Shown here one piece after another: positions 40,862 through 50,783 of a stretch of 64,000 nucleotides of DNA. Position numbers and translations under genes: made by a program. Each line of letters starts with the position of its first letter. The first letter of the stretch is position 1. The stretch lies in contig NZ_CP156081.1 in assembly GCF_039830135.1 (NCBI RefSeq), positions 2,776,001 through 2,840,000 on the forward strand. Direction: 5' to 3'. The stretch comes from Defluviimonas sp. SAOS-178_SWC (GTDB taxonomy: Bacteria; Pseudomonadota; Alphaproteobacteria; Rhodobacterales; Rhodobacteraceae). The notes below the pieces were generated by a model. It ran no database searches. It saw nothing but the letters and a program-made list of their open reading frames with translations, and was not told the DNA's origin.

Positions 40862-42409
40862 ATGGACGCGAAGAGCGAAACGCATGGCGACGAGTGGGGC
40901 CCTTTCGGCCGGCCGCTGTTCGACGATCCGTCGGCGCGGGCGCTGGAGCGGGTGGGCGTGGTCGATGTCGGCTCGAACTCCGTGCGCCTTGTCGTCTTTG
41001 ACGGCGCGGCGCGAAGCCCCGCCTATTTCTACAACGAAAAGGTCATGGCCGGCCTCGGCCAGGGCCTGGCGCAGACCGGCAAGCTCAACCCGCAAGGCCG
41101 CATCCGGGCGATCGACGCGCTGAAACGCTTCGCGGCGCTGGCGAAGGGCATGAACCTGCCGCCCCTGACCTGCGTCGCGACGGCCGCGGTGCGCGAGGCC
41201 GAGGACGGGCCGGCGTTTCGGGCCGAGGTGGAGCGTGAGACGGGCCTCAAGCTCTGGGTCATCGACGGCCCGGAAGAGGCGCGGCTCTCGGCGCAGGGCG
41301 TGCTTCTGGGCTGGCCCGAGGCCGAGGGACTCGTCTGCGACATCGGCGGCAACTCGATGGAGTTGGCCGAAGTGTCCGGCGGCAAGGTCGGCCGCCGCGT
41401 GACCTCACCGCTCGGACCGTTCCGGCTCCAGCAGGTGCCGGGCGGCAAGAAGGGCCTGGCGGCTTACATTCGCGAGACGATGGAAAAGCTCGCCGCCGAG
41501 ATCGGCACCGGACATGAACGCATCTACCTTGTCGGAGGGTCGTGGCGGGCCATCGCGCGGCTCGACATGGAGCGGCGGAAATACCCTATGACGGTTCTGC
41601 ACGAATACCGGATGGGGCCGCAATCGGCATTGCAGACCGTGAACTGGATCGCCGAGAACGATATCGACGCGCTCAGGGCCCGGACCGGCACGTCGGCGGC
41701 GCGGATGGACCTCGTGCCCCTGGCCAGTCAGGTGTTGCGGCAACTCGTCCTGACCTTCCGCCCGAAGGAGATCGACGTCTCGTCCTACGGTATCCGGGAG
41801 GGGCTGCTCTACGAACAGATGCCCGAACGGCTCAGGATGCGCGACCCTCTGATCGAGGCCTGCCGCTATGCCGAACGGACGATGGCGCGGATGCCGGGCT
41901 TCGGCAAGAAACTCTACGCCTTCATCCTGCCCCTCTTCCGCGCCGCGAGCGAGGAGCGGTTGAGGATCGTGAGGGCCGCCTGCCTATTGCACGACACGAC
42001 CTGGCGCGCGCATCCCGATTATCGGGCGGAGGTCTGCTTCGACAACGCGACCCGCGCCAACCTTGGCGGGCTCAGCCATCCCGAACGGGTGTTTCTTGGC
42101 CTCGCCCTGTTGCACCGCTACAAGAATTCGCGTGCCGGGTCGCGGCTGGAACCCCTCTTCGCGCTGTTGAACGACCATCAGATCCAGGACGCCGAGGTGC
42201 TCGGCAAGGCGATGCGCTTCGGCGCGATGTTCGCGGTGAAATCGCCGGAGGAAGCCGGGGAACTGGTGTGGCGGCCGAAGAAGAAGGTGCTGGAACTGCG
42301 GCTCAATTCCAAAAGCGAGGCGCTGTTCGGCGAAGTCGCGCAGGCTCGTTTCAAGTCACTCGCGGACGCGCTCGGTGCCGAAACGAAGGTGACGCTCGTC
42401 CGCGTGTGA
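40862..42409 (+). CDS. ppx: Exopolyphosphatase, Ppx/GppA family
   Basis: Protein of 515 residues with the ASKHA fold: the phosphate-1 motif GVVDVGSNSVRLVVFDG near 32-48, TCVATAAVREAEDG, and the phosphate-2 motif VCDIGGNSMELAEVSGG near 158-174. The C-terminal half has an HD-like helical region (AACLLHDTTWRAHPDYRA). It degrades polyphosphate, or pppGpp in some relatives. It starts just after ppk1 and is likely in the same operon. Confidence 0.94.
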   Translation: MDAKSETHGDEWGPFGRPLFDDPSARALERVGVVDVGSNSVRLVVFDGAARSPAYFYNEKVMAGLGQGLAQTGKLNPQGRIRAIDALKRFAALAKGMNLPPLTCVATAAVREAEDGPAFRAEVERETGLKLWVIDGPEEARLSAQGVLLGWPEAEGLVCDIGGNSMELAEVSGGKVGRRVTSPLGPFRLQQVPGGKKGLAAYIRETMEKLAAEIGTGHERIYLVGGSWRAIARLDMERRKYPMTVLHEYRMGPQSALQTVNWIAENDIDALRARTGTSAARMDLVPLASQVLRQLVLTFRPKEIDVSSYGIREGLLYEQMPERLRMRDPLIEACRYAERTMARMPGFGKKLYAFILPLFRAASEERLRIVRAACLLHDTTWRAHPDYRAEVCFDNATRANLGGLSHPERVFLGLALLHRYKNSRAGSRLEPLFALLNDHQIQDAEVLGKAMRFGAMFAVKSPEEAGELVWRPKKKVLELRLNSKSEALFGEVAQARFKSLADALGAETKVTLVRV

Positions 42410-42447
42410 ACGCGCTGCGCCGCGTGTCGGGGGGCACCCCTGCCCGG

Positions 42448-42798
42448 TCAGATCTCGATCTCCTCGCCCGGCTTCGGTGCGGCCAGTTCGTCGGGGGTTT
42501 TCCGACGGATGATGATGTCGCCATTCGGCAGCATCTCGGGCGCATGATAATTGCGGATGTCGCCGATCATCTCGACAAGCTGGCCGAGCGCCGGCCCCAT
42601 CTCGTCCATCGCCTCGCCGAAATCCTTCTGGAGATCCTTGAGCGTCGGCTCGACCTCGTCAATCATCGACCGGAGGATGATCTTCGCGCCCTCTTCCAGA
42701 AGACTGAACCCGTCCTCGGGCGTAGCTTCCTTGTCCTGCGCAACGGCGGGAAGACCAACGATGACCATAACGGCGAAGGCGGATGCGATCCGTTTCAT
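42448..42798 (-). CDS. Hypothetical exported protein
   Basis: A 116-residue protein with a signal peptide (IASAFAVMVIVGLPAVAQ, cleavage near residue 21), a helical middle (LLEEGAKIILRSMIDEVEPTLKDL), and an acidic tail rich in Pro/Glu. A periplasmic location is likely. No domain with a known activity is visible. It converges with ppx and follows the EEP nuclease gene on the minus strand. Confidence 0.7.
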   Translation of the reverse strand: MKRIASAFAVMVIVGLPAVAQDKEATPEDGFSLLEEGAKIILRSMIDEVEPTLKDLQKDFGEAMDEMGPALGQLVEMIGDIRNYHAPEMLPNGDIIIRRKTPDELAAPKPGEEIEI

Positions 42799-42841
42799 GC
42801 GCTCAATATAGACCCCCGGACCGATTTTTTACAGGGCGCGG

Positions 42842-43873
42842 TCAGAGATCTATATCAATCGTGACCGGGAAATGGTCCGACGCGGTCAGCAACGCCTCGC
42901 GCAGTTCCGGCACGCGGTAGCAGCCCTGATCATCGAACGGGTGCCAGATCCGCCACTTCGGCGCCTTCGCCCTCAGATCGGGCGAGACCATGATGTAGTC
43001 GAGAAGGGCGGAGAAATACTGCCCCTTGTCATCGAGATAGAACCGCGCCGTCGACGGCATGGCAGCCAGTTTCTTGCCGAACGCCACGCGCGCGTGCGGA
43101 TCGAACAGCCGCGTCGGGCGCGGCTCGTCCCAGCCAAGGACGATCTCAACCCCTGACCGCCCGAAGAGCTTTTCGTATTCGTCAAGGCCCGGACCGTCGT
43201 TGAAATCGCCCATCACCATCAGGCTTTCGCCCGCGTTCAGATGCTCCAGCACCCGCTCCCGCAGCCAGATGCATTGCGCAAGCTGCTTCCGGCGGTTCTC
43301 GATCGCGAGGCGTTTGATCTGCGCCTCGGTGTTCGCGCCATGCGGGGCCTTCGACTTGATGTGAACGCCGATCATCCGGAAATCGACGCCGCCGGCCGTG
43401 CGCGCGGCGATCTCCAGCGGCGGCTTGGAAAACCGCACCGTGTCCAGCGTCGCGTCGATGTCGAGGTCGATCCTGTAGCTGCCGTCGAAGCGCGGGCTTG
43501 CCATCCCATCGACCGGCTGATCCGGCAGGCCGATCGGATCATGCACGGCCGACAGTTTGTCGGGATCGTAGAGCAGTGCGATTTCCTGCTGGGTTTCATT
43601 CTCGTAGCCGATCAGCGCGCGTCGCGTGCGAAGCTCATAACGCTCCGCGAAGGCCTCAAGCATCTCGGTCGTCTTGTGCCGGCGGTTGTTGTCGGGCGCC
43701 TCGATGATCATCACCGCATCGGCGTCCATCGCGGTGAAGACGATGGCAATCGCGGCCAGCTGGTCGGCCCGCGTCACGTTGTAGCGCGCCGACCATCCGC
43801 CATCCTCCAGAAGCGCGCCCTTGCGGTCGAAGAGATTGTTGAACCATTCGACGTTATAAGTGGCGATGCGCAT
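42842..43873 (-). CDS. Endonuclease/exonuclease/phosphatase family protein
   Basis: Metal-dependent hydrolase of 343 residues with the EEP fold: YNVEWFNN at the N-terminus, the Glu motif VMIIEAPDN near 52-60, MGDFNDGPG, and a C-terminal SDHFPVTIDI with the catalytic Asp-His pair. It could cleave nucleic acid or phosphoesters, and the substrate is not readable. No signal peptide is seen. It lies 4 bases after the DnaJ-like gene, so co-transcription is likely. Confidence 0.85.
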   Translation of the reverse strand: MRIATYNVEWFNNLFDRKGALLEDGGWSARYNVTRADQLAAIAIVFTAMDADAVMIIEAPDNNRRHKTTEMLEAFAERYELRTRRALIGYENETQQEIALLYDPDKLSAVHDPIGLPDQPVDGMASPRFDGSYRIDLDIDATLDTVRFSKPPLEIAARTAGGVDFRMIGVHIKSKAPHGANTEAQIKRLAIENRRKQLAQCIWLRERVLEHLNAGESLMVMGDFNDGPGLDEYEKLFGRSGVEIVLGWDEPRPTRLFDPHARVAFGKKLAAMPSTARFYLDDKGQYFSALLDYIMVSPDLRAKAPKWRIWHPFDDQGCYRVPELREALLTASDHFPVTIDIDL

Positions 43874-43877
43874 GGGC

Positions 43878-44561
43878 TCAGGCCGCCTCCTTGGCCTGGA
43901 TCTCCTCCCACGCCCGGTTCACGTCGATCAGCCGCTGTTCGGCGAGCTTCAGCGCCTCTTCCGGAAGGCCGCGCGCGCGCATCCGGTCGGGATGGCTGTC
44001 GCGCACCGCTTGCCGCCAGGCCGTGCGCACATCCGCGATGGGCGCGTCATGCGGAACCCGCAGCACCTCGTAGGGATCCCTCGGCGCGTCCGGCACGAAG
44101 CGGATCAGCAGAGAGCGGAAGCAGCGGTCGTCCACCCCGAAGATCCGCGCCACCTCACGCAGGAACGTGTCCTCGTGGGGGTGAAAGTCGCCATCCGCCA
44201 TCGCGATGTGGAACAGCCCCTCCATCAGGTCGACAAGGACCGGATCGCCGGGCCCGAGCATCGCGGCGATCTTGCGGGCATAGAGATCGAACCCGGCCAC
44301 GTCCTGACGGGCGAGATTGAAGATCCGGGCAGCGTTGCCCTCCTCCTCAGGCGCGATCGCGAAGACCTCGCGGAAGGCGGTGACCTCGTCGCGGGTCACC
44401 TGCCCGTCGGCCTTGGCCATCTTGGCGCCCAGCGCGATCACGGCGATGGTGAAGCCGACCGAGCGTTCCGGCGGTGTCTTCAGCCGGTCGAACACGGATG
44501 AGAGCCCCTCGCCCTTGGCGAGGGCGGAAAGTGCGTCGGCGATGCGGGTCCAGATCGACAT
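43878..44561 (-). CDS. DjlA-like co-chaperone with TerB and J domains
   Basis: Protein of 227 residues: a TerB-like helical domain at about 30-150 (IALGAKMAKADGQVTRDEV; HIAMADGDFHPHEDTFL) and a C-terminal J domain with the HPD motif at 190-192 (RDSHPDRM). The order matches DjlA, a DnaK co-chaperone, but the N-terminal membrane helix of E. coli DjlA is not evident, so this form is probably cytosolic. Confidence 0.88.
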   Translation of the reverse strand: MSIWTRIADALSALAKGEGLSSVFDRLKTPPERSVGFTIAVIALGAKMAKADGQVTRDEVTAFREVFAIAPEEEGNAARIFNLARQDVAGFDLYARKIAAMLGPGDPVLVDLMEGLFHIAMADGDFHPHEDTFLREVARIFGVDDRCFRSLLIRFVPDAPRDPYEVLRVPHDAPIADVRTAWRQAVRDSHPDRMRARGLPEEALKLAEQRLIDVNRAWEEIQAKEAA

Positions 44562-44634
44562 AGACCCACACTAGCCGCAGCGCAGCGACATGTCAGCGGG
44601 GCAGAACGTCTCGGAAACGAAGATCACCGAAAGG

Positions 44635-45123
44635 TCATCCGAGGCGCTTCATCATCAGGACGAGGTCGAGCCAGCGGCCGAATTTCCGCCCCGCCTCGGG
44701 ATAGCGGAACTCCGTGTCGAACCCCATCCGGCGGTGGAAGGCGATGCCGGCCTCGTTTTCCCCCGACACCCCTGCAAAGAGTGTGTGGGCCCCGCCCGCC
44801 CGCGCATGATCCTCGATCCGCGCCATCAGCGCGCGGCCAGCCCCCTTGCCCCAGAGGTCGGGGGCGAGGAGGATGGTGTGCTCCATCGCATGGGCATAGC
44901 CCGGCCCGCCCCTGAACTGGTCGTAGGTGGCAAAGCCCACCGCGTCGCCGACACGCGCCACGAAGAACTCGCGCCCGGCCCGGCGGCGCTCCGCGATCAT
45001 GGCGCGCAGGCTTTCGGGGGTCTTTTCGAGATTGGTGAAGGTGATCGTCGTGTCGCGGATGATCCGGTTCCACTGGGCGACGAGCGGGTCGATATCGGCC
45101 TCTTCGGCGGGACGCAGGATCAT
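44635..45123 (-). CDS. GNAT family N-acetyltransferase
   Basis: Protein of 162 residues with the GNAT acetyl-CoA loop in LWGKGAGRALMARI (near 90-103) and C-terminal AFHRRMGFDTEFRYPEAG. The pattern is close to phosphinothricin-type acetyltransferases, which act on small amines or amino-acid analogues; the substrate is not established. It overlaps the upstream VOC gene by 4 bases (ATGA). Confidence 0.85.
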   Translation of the reverse strand: MILRPAEEADIDPLVAQWNRIIRDTTITFTNLEKTPESLRAMIAERRRAGREFFVARVGDAVGFATYDQFRGGPGYAHAMEHTILLAPDLWGKGAGRALMARIEDHARAGGAHTLFAGVSGENEAGIAFHRRMGFDTEFRYPEAGRKFGRWLDLVLMMKRLG

Positions 45124-45728
45124 CCCAGGCGCCTTTCCCCGTGGGGCGTCGCGATGGTCGCGCGCAGTGCCGGTTCGCCCGGAACGACGATCAGGCGCGG
45201 ATCGGAGAGCGGCAGCGCCGCGCGGAGCGCCGCCGCGTCGGGATGCGCAACCTCCAGGCGGAGAAGCCGGCAGCCGACATCTGGCAACGCGGCTGCCGGG
45301 TGAAGGTTTCCCCGCCATTCGATGAGCGCCGGAAAGGCGTCGTCGAAGGGCAGGCAACCATCGTCCGGCACCCCCATGCGCCAGCGATAGGGGCCGCGTT
45401 CGAGATCGACCGCCCGTCCCGCCCCGTCTGGTGCCATGGCGAGCACGGCGTCAAGATCGTCAACGCGGACGATCCAGTTCGAAAGCCGGGGCGCGCCCGA
45501 AAACCGGTCGAGCCGGAACCAGCGCGGATGCGGCGGCGGCGGAGCGGCGGGGTCGACGGCGATCACTTCGAGATATTCACCGGCGCCGAGGCCCAGAAGC
45601 CGGTTGTGGGTGCCCATGAAGGGATGCACACCGCCCACGCCCACGGCGACACCCAGCGCGTCCTCGATGGCGGCCGCGCCGTCTTCCAGCGTCGCGGCCG
45701 AAACCGCCAGATGATCGAATGCCGCCAT
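45120..45728 (-). CDS. VOC-like (glyoxalase superfamily) protein
   Basis: Protein of 202 residues with a glyoxalase-type start (FDHLAVSAATLEDGAAAIEDALG), HPFMGTHNRLLGLGAGEYLEVIAVDP, and a second half with weak repeat character; it resembles the Glyoxalase_3-like family. A metal-binding His in FDHLAV and a Glu in YLEVIAV are candidates. Function is unknown. It is coupled to the GNAT gene. Confidence 0.8.
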   Translation of the reverse strand: MAAFDHLAVSAATLEDGAAAIEDALGVAVGVGGVHPFMGTHNRLLGLGAGEYLEVIAVDPAAPPPPHPRWFRLDRFSGAPRLSNWIVRVDDLDAVLAMAPDGAGRAVDLERGPYRWRMGVPDDGCLPFDDAFPALIEWRGNLHPAAALPDVGCRLLRLEVAHPDAAALRAALPLSDPRLIVVPGEPALRATIATPHGERRLG

Positions 45729-45803
45729 AAACCCTCGCCCGGACGGGCGCATCCTAGAGCGGCGCGAATTTCCCGCAAGCGGGGAAAAGCGCCGGCCCTC
45801 GTG

Positions 45804-45831
45804 TTGACATCCCCCGGCCCGGCCCCATCTT
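45804..45831 (+). promoter_or_regulatory. Putative nhaA promoter
   Basis: TTGACA (45804-45809) and CATCTT (45826-45831) are spaced by 16 bases, 34 bases before the nhaA ATG. The -10 box is weak. Confidence 0.35.
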
Positions 45832-45865
45832 GGACCAAACATAACGAAAACAATCGGGATATCGG

Positions 45866-47068
45866 ATGACCCTTGTGCGCGCCCTCGACCGCTTTTTTCG
45901 CCACGACGCCGCAGGAGGCGTCCTTCTCATGGCGGCGGCGCTCCTGGCGCTGATCGTTGCCAATTCCGGGCTTTCGGACGGCTATCACGCCCTGCTCCTC
46001 AAGAAATTCTCCATCCTCCTCGACGGCGAGGGCCTGTCGAAACCGCTGATCCTCTGGATCAACGACGGTCTCATGGCGGTCTTCTTCTTCCTCATCGGGC
46101 TTGAGCTGAAGCGCGAGATGTTGGAGGGCAAACTCAAGAGCCCCTCGGACGTCATGTTGCCGGGCATGGCCGCGCTCGGCGGCATGGTGGCGCCGGCCCT
46201 CGTCTATCTTGTGCTGAACTGGACCGACCCGGTGACGCGCGGCGGCTGGGCGATCCCGGCGGCCACTGACATCGCCTTCGCAGTGGGCGTGTTGGCGCTT
46301 CTGGGCAAGCGGGTTCCGGCGGCGCTCAAGATCTTCCTTCTGACGCTTGCGATCCTCGACGACCTCGGCGCGATCCTCATCATCGCGCTCTTCTACACCA
46401 AGGACCTGCACCTCGATTACCTCTTCCTCGCGCTCGCCCCCCTGGCCGGCCTCTACCTTTTGAACCGGGCCGGGGCGCACCGGATCGCGCCCTTCGTGCT
46501 TCTGGGGACGGTGCTTTGGGTTCTGGTCCTGAAATCGGGCGTCCACGCAACGCTCGCGGGCGTGGTCACCGCCTTCTTCGTGCCGCTGAAGGACAAGTAC
46601 GGAAAGTCGCCGCTGCACGGACTGGAACACGCACTGTCGCCTTACGTCCTCTTCCTCATCGTGCCGGTCTTCGCCTTCGCCAATGCCGGCGTGGTGTTGA
46701 AGGGCCTGACCTTTTCCGACCTCTTCGCGCCGTTGCCCCTCGGCATCGCGGCGGGTCTGGTGATCGGCAAGCAGGCCGGGGTCTTCGGCATGACCTGGCT
46801 GATCGTCAAGGCGGGCTGGGCGCGGCTGCCCTACGCTGTGACCTGGGCCCATATCTACGGCCTCGCCTGCCTTGCCGGGATCGGCTTTACCATGTCGCTT
46901 TTCATCGGCGGGCTGAGTTTCGACGATCAGGCCCATATGAACGCCGTCCGGCTCGGCGTGCTGGCGGGATCCGCGATCTCGGCACTGATCGGCTACAGCG
47001 TCCTCTTGTTCAACGCCAAGCCGGTCGAGACCAAAGAGCCGCACCCGGCCCCGGCCATCCATAACTGA
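45866..47068 (+). CDS. nhaA: Na+/H+ antiporter NhaA
   Basis: Inner-membrane antiporter of 400 residues with about twelve helices. It carries the NhaA signatures WINDGLMAVFFFLIGLELKRE near residues 60-80, IPAATDIAFAVGVLALLG with the transport Asp, and ILDDLGAILIIALFY with the Asp pair. It exports sodium in exchange for protons for pH and salt homeostasis. Length is normal. It appears monocistronic. Confidence 0.95.
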   Translation: MTLVRALDRFFRHDAAGGVLLMAAALLALIVANSGLSDGYHALLLKKFSILLDGEGLSKPLILWINDGLMAVFFFLIGLELKREMLEGKLKSPSDVMLPGMAALGGMVAPALVYLVLNWTDPVTRGGWAIPAATDIAFAVGVLALLGKRVPAALKIFLLTLAILDDLGAILIIALFYTKDLHLDYLFLALAPLAGLYLLNRAGAHRIAPFVLLGTVLWVLVLKSGVHATLAGVVTAFFVPLKDKYGKSPLHGLEHALSPYVLFLIVPVFAFANAGVVLKGLTFSDLFAPLPLGIAAGLVIGKQAGVFGMTWLIVKAGWARLPYAVTWAHIYGLACLAGIGFTMSLFIGGLSFDDQAHMNAVRLGVLAGSAISALIGYSVLLFNAKPVETKEPHPAPAIHN

Positions 47069-47098
47069 GCCTAGAGGAAACGTCGCGGCGGTCGGGCC

Positions 47099-48031
47099 TC
47101 AACCGTCCGGCCGCGACCCGTTTCGCCACGGAGCCAGCAGAGCGGCGACCGCCGCGCTGTTCGGCGTGGCGATGCCAAGCTCCCGGCCCATCCGCGCGAC
47201 CGCGCCGCAGATCCGGTCCACCTCGATCGGCTTGCCGAGTTCGAGGTCATGCGCGGTCGAGGATCGCGCGTCGTCCGGAAGGCGCGCCCAGAGGCGCATC
47301 GTCTCGTCCACCGCATCGGGCGGCAGGTCGACACCCCGCGCCCGCCCGACGGCGTCAACCTCTTCGACCAGTCCGCGGGAGAAGGCCAGAAGCTCCGGAT
47401 TCTGCCGGATCTCGCGGAACCGGCAGCGCGCGGCCGCCGTCGATCCGCTCACCGCGTTGAAAAGCAGGAACTTGCGCCAGAGATCCACCGTTACATCGCC
47501 GCATTCGGGCACCTTGATCCCCGCCTCACGGAACGCCTCGATCACCGCGCGGACACGCGGCGAGGACTGGCCGCCCCGGTGATCTCCGATCGTGAAGCTG
47601 TTCGCGCCGCCATATTGGGTCACGACACCGGGCGCCGTGATGTTGGAGAAGATCCGCGCCACGCCGATGAGTGTGTTGTCGGCCCCGAACGCGCCGGCCA
47701 AAAGATCGGGCGCATCGACGCCGTTCTGGAACGGCAGCACGAGGGTATCTGCACGCGCATACGGCCGATAGAGGTCGATCATGGCGGGCAGATCCTGTCC
47801 CTTCACGGCGAAGACGGCCAGATCGGCGGGCGGCAGCGCGGCAAGATCGTCGCTCGCTGCCGCGGGATGCACGACGGTGTCGGCGCCGTCCTCGACCAGG
47901 GTAAGCCCGTTGCGCCGGATCGCCGCAAGATGCGCGCCCCGCGCGAGGAGCGAGACGGAGTATCCGGCGGGGATCAGCCTGGCCGCAAGATATCCGCCGA
48001 TCCCGCCCGTGCCGAGCATCAGGATGTTCAT
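47099..48031 (-). CDS. panE: 2-dehydropantoate 2-reductase family protein
   Basis: Rossmann dehydrogenase of 310 residues: MLGTGGIGGYLAARL (5-19) for NADPH, VFAVKGQDLPAM near 72-83, FQNGVDAPDLL, and DLWRKFLLFNAVSG with the catalytic Lys. In pantothenate synthesis it reduces ketopantoate to pantoate. KPA reductase paralogues are common, so the gene name is likely but not certain. Confidence 0.82.
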   Translation of the reverse strand: MNILMLGTGGIGGYLAARLIPAGYSVSLLARGAHLAAIRRNGLTLVEDGADTVVHPAAASDDLAALPPADLAVFAVKGQDLPAMIDLYRPYARADTLVLPFQNGVDAPDLLAGAFGADNTLIGVARIFSNITAPGVVTQYGGANSFTIGDHRGGQSSPRVRAVIEAFREAGIKVPECGDVTVDLWRKFLLFNAVSGSTAAARCRFREIRQNPELLAFSRGLVEEVDAVGRARGVDLPPDAVDETMRLWARLPDDARSSTAHDLELGKPIEVDRICGAVARMGRELGIATPNSAAVAALLAPWRNGSRPDG

Positions 48032-48086
48032 CGTTCGCCCCCTTTTCGGATGTCGATCCATGCGATCACGGATCGACGTAGTGCAT

Positions 48087-50219
48087 TCAAGCCGCCCGCG
48101 CCTCGCGAATGAGGCGCAGGATATCCTTCGCGGCTTCGGGGATGTTGGTCCCCGGCCCGAAGATCGCCTTGACCCCGGCCTTCTTGAGGAACGCGTAATC
48201 CTGCTGCGGGATGACGCCGCCGCAGATGACGAGGATATCGCCCGCCCCCTTCTCCTTCAGCGCCGCGATCAGCTTCGGCGCCAGCGTCTTGTGCCCCGCC
48301 GCCTGCGAGGAGATGCCGATGACATGCACGTCGTTGTCGACGGCGTCCTGCGCCGCCTCTTCCGGCGTCTGGAACAGCGGCCCAACATCGACGTCGAAGC
48401 CGATATCGGCGAAGGCGGTCGCGATCACCTTGGCGCCGCGATCGTGGCCGTCCTGCCCCATCTTGACGACGAGCATCCGGGGCCGCCGCCCCTCCTCCTC
48501 AGCGAAGGCTTCCACGTCCTTCTGGATCGCCGCGAAGCCCTCGTCGCCTTCATAGGCCGCGCCGTAGACGCCGGCGAGCGTCTTCACCTCGGCCCGGTGA
48601 CGGCCGAACACCTTTTCCATCGCCATGCTGATCTCTCCTACGCTCGCCCGTGCCCGCGCCGCCTCGACCGCCGCTTCAAGAAGATTGCCGCCGTCCCTCG
48701 CGCGGCGTTCCAGTTCTGCCAGTGCCGCCTCGCATTTAGCGGTGTCACGCCTGGCGCGGATCTTTTCCAGCCGCGCCACCTGCGCGTCGCGAACCTTCAT
48801 GTTGTCGACATCGAGGATGTCGATCTGGTCTTCCTTGGTCGGGCGGTACTTGTTCACCCCGACGACGACCTCGTCGCCCCGGTCGATCATCGCCTGACGC
48901 TTTGCTGCGGATTCCTCGATGCGGAGCTTCGGCATGCCGGAGGCAACGGCCTTGGTCATCCCGCCCATCGCCTCGACCTCCTCGATCAGCGCCCAGGCCT
49001 TGTCGGCCAGTTCCGCCGTCAGGCTTTCGACATAGTAGGACCCCGCCAACGGATCGACGACATGGGTGATCCCGGTCTCTTCCTGCAAGATCAACTGCGT
49101 GTTCCGCGCGATCCGCGCCGAGAACTCGGTCGGCAGCGCGATCGCCTCGTCGAGCGCGTTGGTGTGGAGCGACTGTGTGCCCCCGAGTGCCGCCGCCATC
49201 GCCTCGTAAGCGGTGCGGATGACGTTGTTGTAGGGGTCCTGCTCTTGCAGGCTGACGCCCGAGGTCTGGCAATGGGTGCGCAGCATCATCGAGCCCGGCT
49301 TCTTCGGATTGAACTCCGACATGATCCGGTGCCAGAGCAACCGCGCGGCGCGGAGCTTCGCGGCCTCCATGAAGAAGTTCATGCCGATGGCAAAGAAGAA
49401 CGACAGCCGCCCGGCGAAGGCGTCCACGTCCATGCCGCGCGCGAGGGCGGCGCGAACGTATTCGCGCCCGTCGGCGAGTGTATAAGCCAGTTCCTGCACG
49501 AGGTTCGCGCCCGCCTCCTGCATGTGGTAGCCGGAGATCGAGATCGAGTTGAACTTCGGCATCTCGGCCGAGGTGTATTCGATGATGTCGGCAACGATCC
49601 GCATCGACGGTTCGGGCGGATAGACATAGGTGTTCCGCACCATGAATTCCTTGAGGATGTCATTCTGGATCGTGCCCGACAGTAGGCTCCGGTCCACCCC
49701 CTGCTCCTCGCCCGCGACGATGAAACTCGCGAGGATCGGAATCACCGCGCCGTTCATCGTCATGGAAACGCTGATCTTTTCGAGGGGAATGCCGTCAAAG
49801 AGGATCTTCATGTCCTCGACGCTGTCGATCGCCACGCCCGCCTTGCCGACATCGCCGACGACGCGCGGGTGGTCGCTGTCATAGCCCCGGTGGGTGGCGA
49901 GGTCGAAGGCGACCGAGACGCCCTGCTGACCGGCGGCGAGGTTCTTGCGGTAGAAGGCGTTCGATTCCTCGGCCGTGGAGAAGCCGGCATATTGACGGAT
50001 CGTCCAGGGCCGTCCGGCATACATCGTCGCCTTGACCCCGCGCGTGAAGGGCGCGAGGCCGGGGACGGACCCCATATGGGCAAGGCTTTCCGTGTCCGCC
50101 TCGGTGTAAAGCGGTTTGACCGGGATTCCTTCGAGCGTGTCCCACGTCAACGTCTCGGGCGACCGCCCCTTCAGCTCCTTCTCCGCCAGCTGTGTCCACG
50201 CCGCCATCTTGTCCGTCAT
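48087..50219 (-). CDS. mcm: Methylmalonyl-CoA mutase
   Basis: Adenosylcobalamin enzyme of 710 residues that converts methylmalonyl-CoA to succinyl-CoA. The substrate barrel shows [37 protein letters not shown] and [20 protein letters not shown]. The C-terminal B12-binding domain has the axial His592 in GQDGHDRG and the GGVIPQQDY segment. Catalytic and B12 domains are in one chain. It completes the propionyl-CoA route begun by pccA/pccB upstream on the same strand. No epimerase or MeaB gene is present in the window. Confidence 0.94.
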   Translation of the reverse strand: MTDKMAAWTQLAEKELKGRSPETLTWDTLEGIPVKPLYTEADTESLAHMGSVPGLAPFTRGVKATMYAGRPWTIRQYAGFSTAEESNAFYRKNLAAGQQGVSVAFDLATHRGYDSDHPRVVGDVGKAGVAIDSVEDMKILFDGIPLEKISVSMTMNGAVIPILASFIVAGEEQGVDRSLLSGTIQNDILKEFMVRNTYVYPPEPSMRIVADIIEYTSAEMPKFNSISISGYHMQEAGANLVQELAYTLADGREYVRAALARGMDVDAFAGRLSFFFAIGMNFFMEAAKLRAARLLWHRIMSEFNPKKPGSMMLRTHCQTSGVSLQEQDPYNNVIRTAYEAMAAALGGTQSLHTNALDEAIALPTEFSARIARNTQLILQEETGITHVVDPLAGSYYVESLTAELADKAWALIEEVEAMGGMTKAVASGMPKLRIEESAAKRQAMIDRGDEVVVGVNKYRPTKEDQIDILDVDNMKVRDAQVARLEKIRARRDTAKCEAALAELERRARDGGNLLEAAVEAARARASVGEISMAMEKVFGRHRAEVKTLAGVYGAAYEGDEGFAAIQKDVEAFAEEEGRRPRMLVVKMGQDGHDRGAKVIATAFADIGFDVDVGPLFQTPEEAAQDAVDNDVHVIGISSQAAGHKTLAPKLIAALKEKGAGDILVICGGVIPQQDYAFLKKAGVKAIFGPGTNIPEAAKDILRLIREARAA

Positions 50220-50320
50220 CGCATCATCCTTTCGTCGCGGCCGGTGGGTTCGTCGAACTTTCCGGCATAAGTCTTTGGCAATCCGTTCATTCCGCCTATA
50301 TCTTGGGGAAAGGAGAGCCG

Positions 50321-50761
50321 ATGAAATTTCTTGCCGCCCTCATCCTGTCCGGCCTTGTCGCCACCGTCGCGGAGGCGCAAGCCGCAGAGACCCCGGTGCT
50401 GGAGCCGATTCCGGCCGCCGGGGTGGAGTTGGACGATTTTCTGTGGCTGAAGCGCCCCATCGTCGTCTTCGCCGACAGCCCGAACGATCCCGCCTTCCAG
50501 CGCCAGCTTCTCAATCTTGCCGAAGATCCCGGCGAGCTCATCAAACGCGACGTGGTGATCCTGATCGACGCAGACCCCAAGACCCCGTCCGAGGCACGCG
50601 AAACCCTGCGCCCGCGCGGCTTCTCCATGGTGCTTCTCGACAAGGACGGCGCGGTGAAGCTCCGCAAGCCCCTGCCCTGGAGCGTGCGCGAGATCGTGCA
50701 TGCAATCGACAAGTTCCCCCTGAGGCAGCAGGAGATCCTTGACCAGCGCGCCCTGCGGTAG
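50321..50761 (+). CDS. DUF4174 exported protein
   Basis: A 146-residue protein with a signal peptide ([19 protein letters not shown]), then a thioredoxin-like DUF4174 domain: [31 protein letters not shown], and [18 protein letters not shown] near the end. The family lacks the thioredoxin CxxC. A periplasmic location is expected and the role is unknown. GGAG lies before ATG 50321. It is the only plus-strand gene inside the pcc-mcm region. Confidence 0.82.
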   Translation: MKFLAALILSGLVATVAEAQAAETPVLEPIPAAGVELDDFLWLKRPIVVFADSPNDPAFQRQLLNLAEDPGELIKRDVVILIDADPKTPSEARETLRPRGFSMVLLDKDGAVKLRKPLPWSVREIVHAIDKFPLRQQEILDQRALR

Positions 50762-50783
50762 CGCCTGGGGGCCGGGCACCGGG

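Noticed and set aside
38614..40863. A 749-codon frame antisense to ppk1
   Set aside because: The composition is that of a GC-driven shadow frame and it has no motif; ppk1 is full length with both active histidines.
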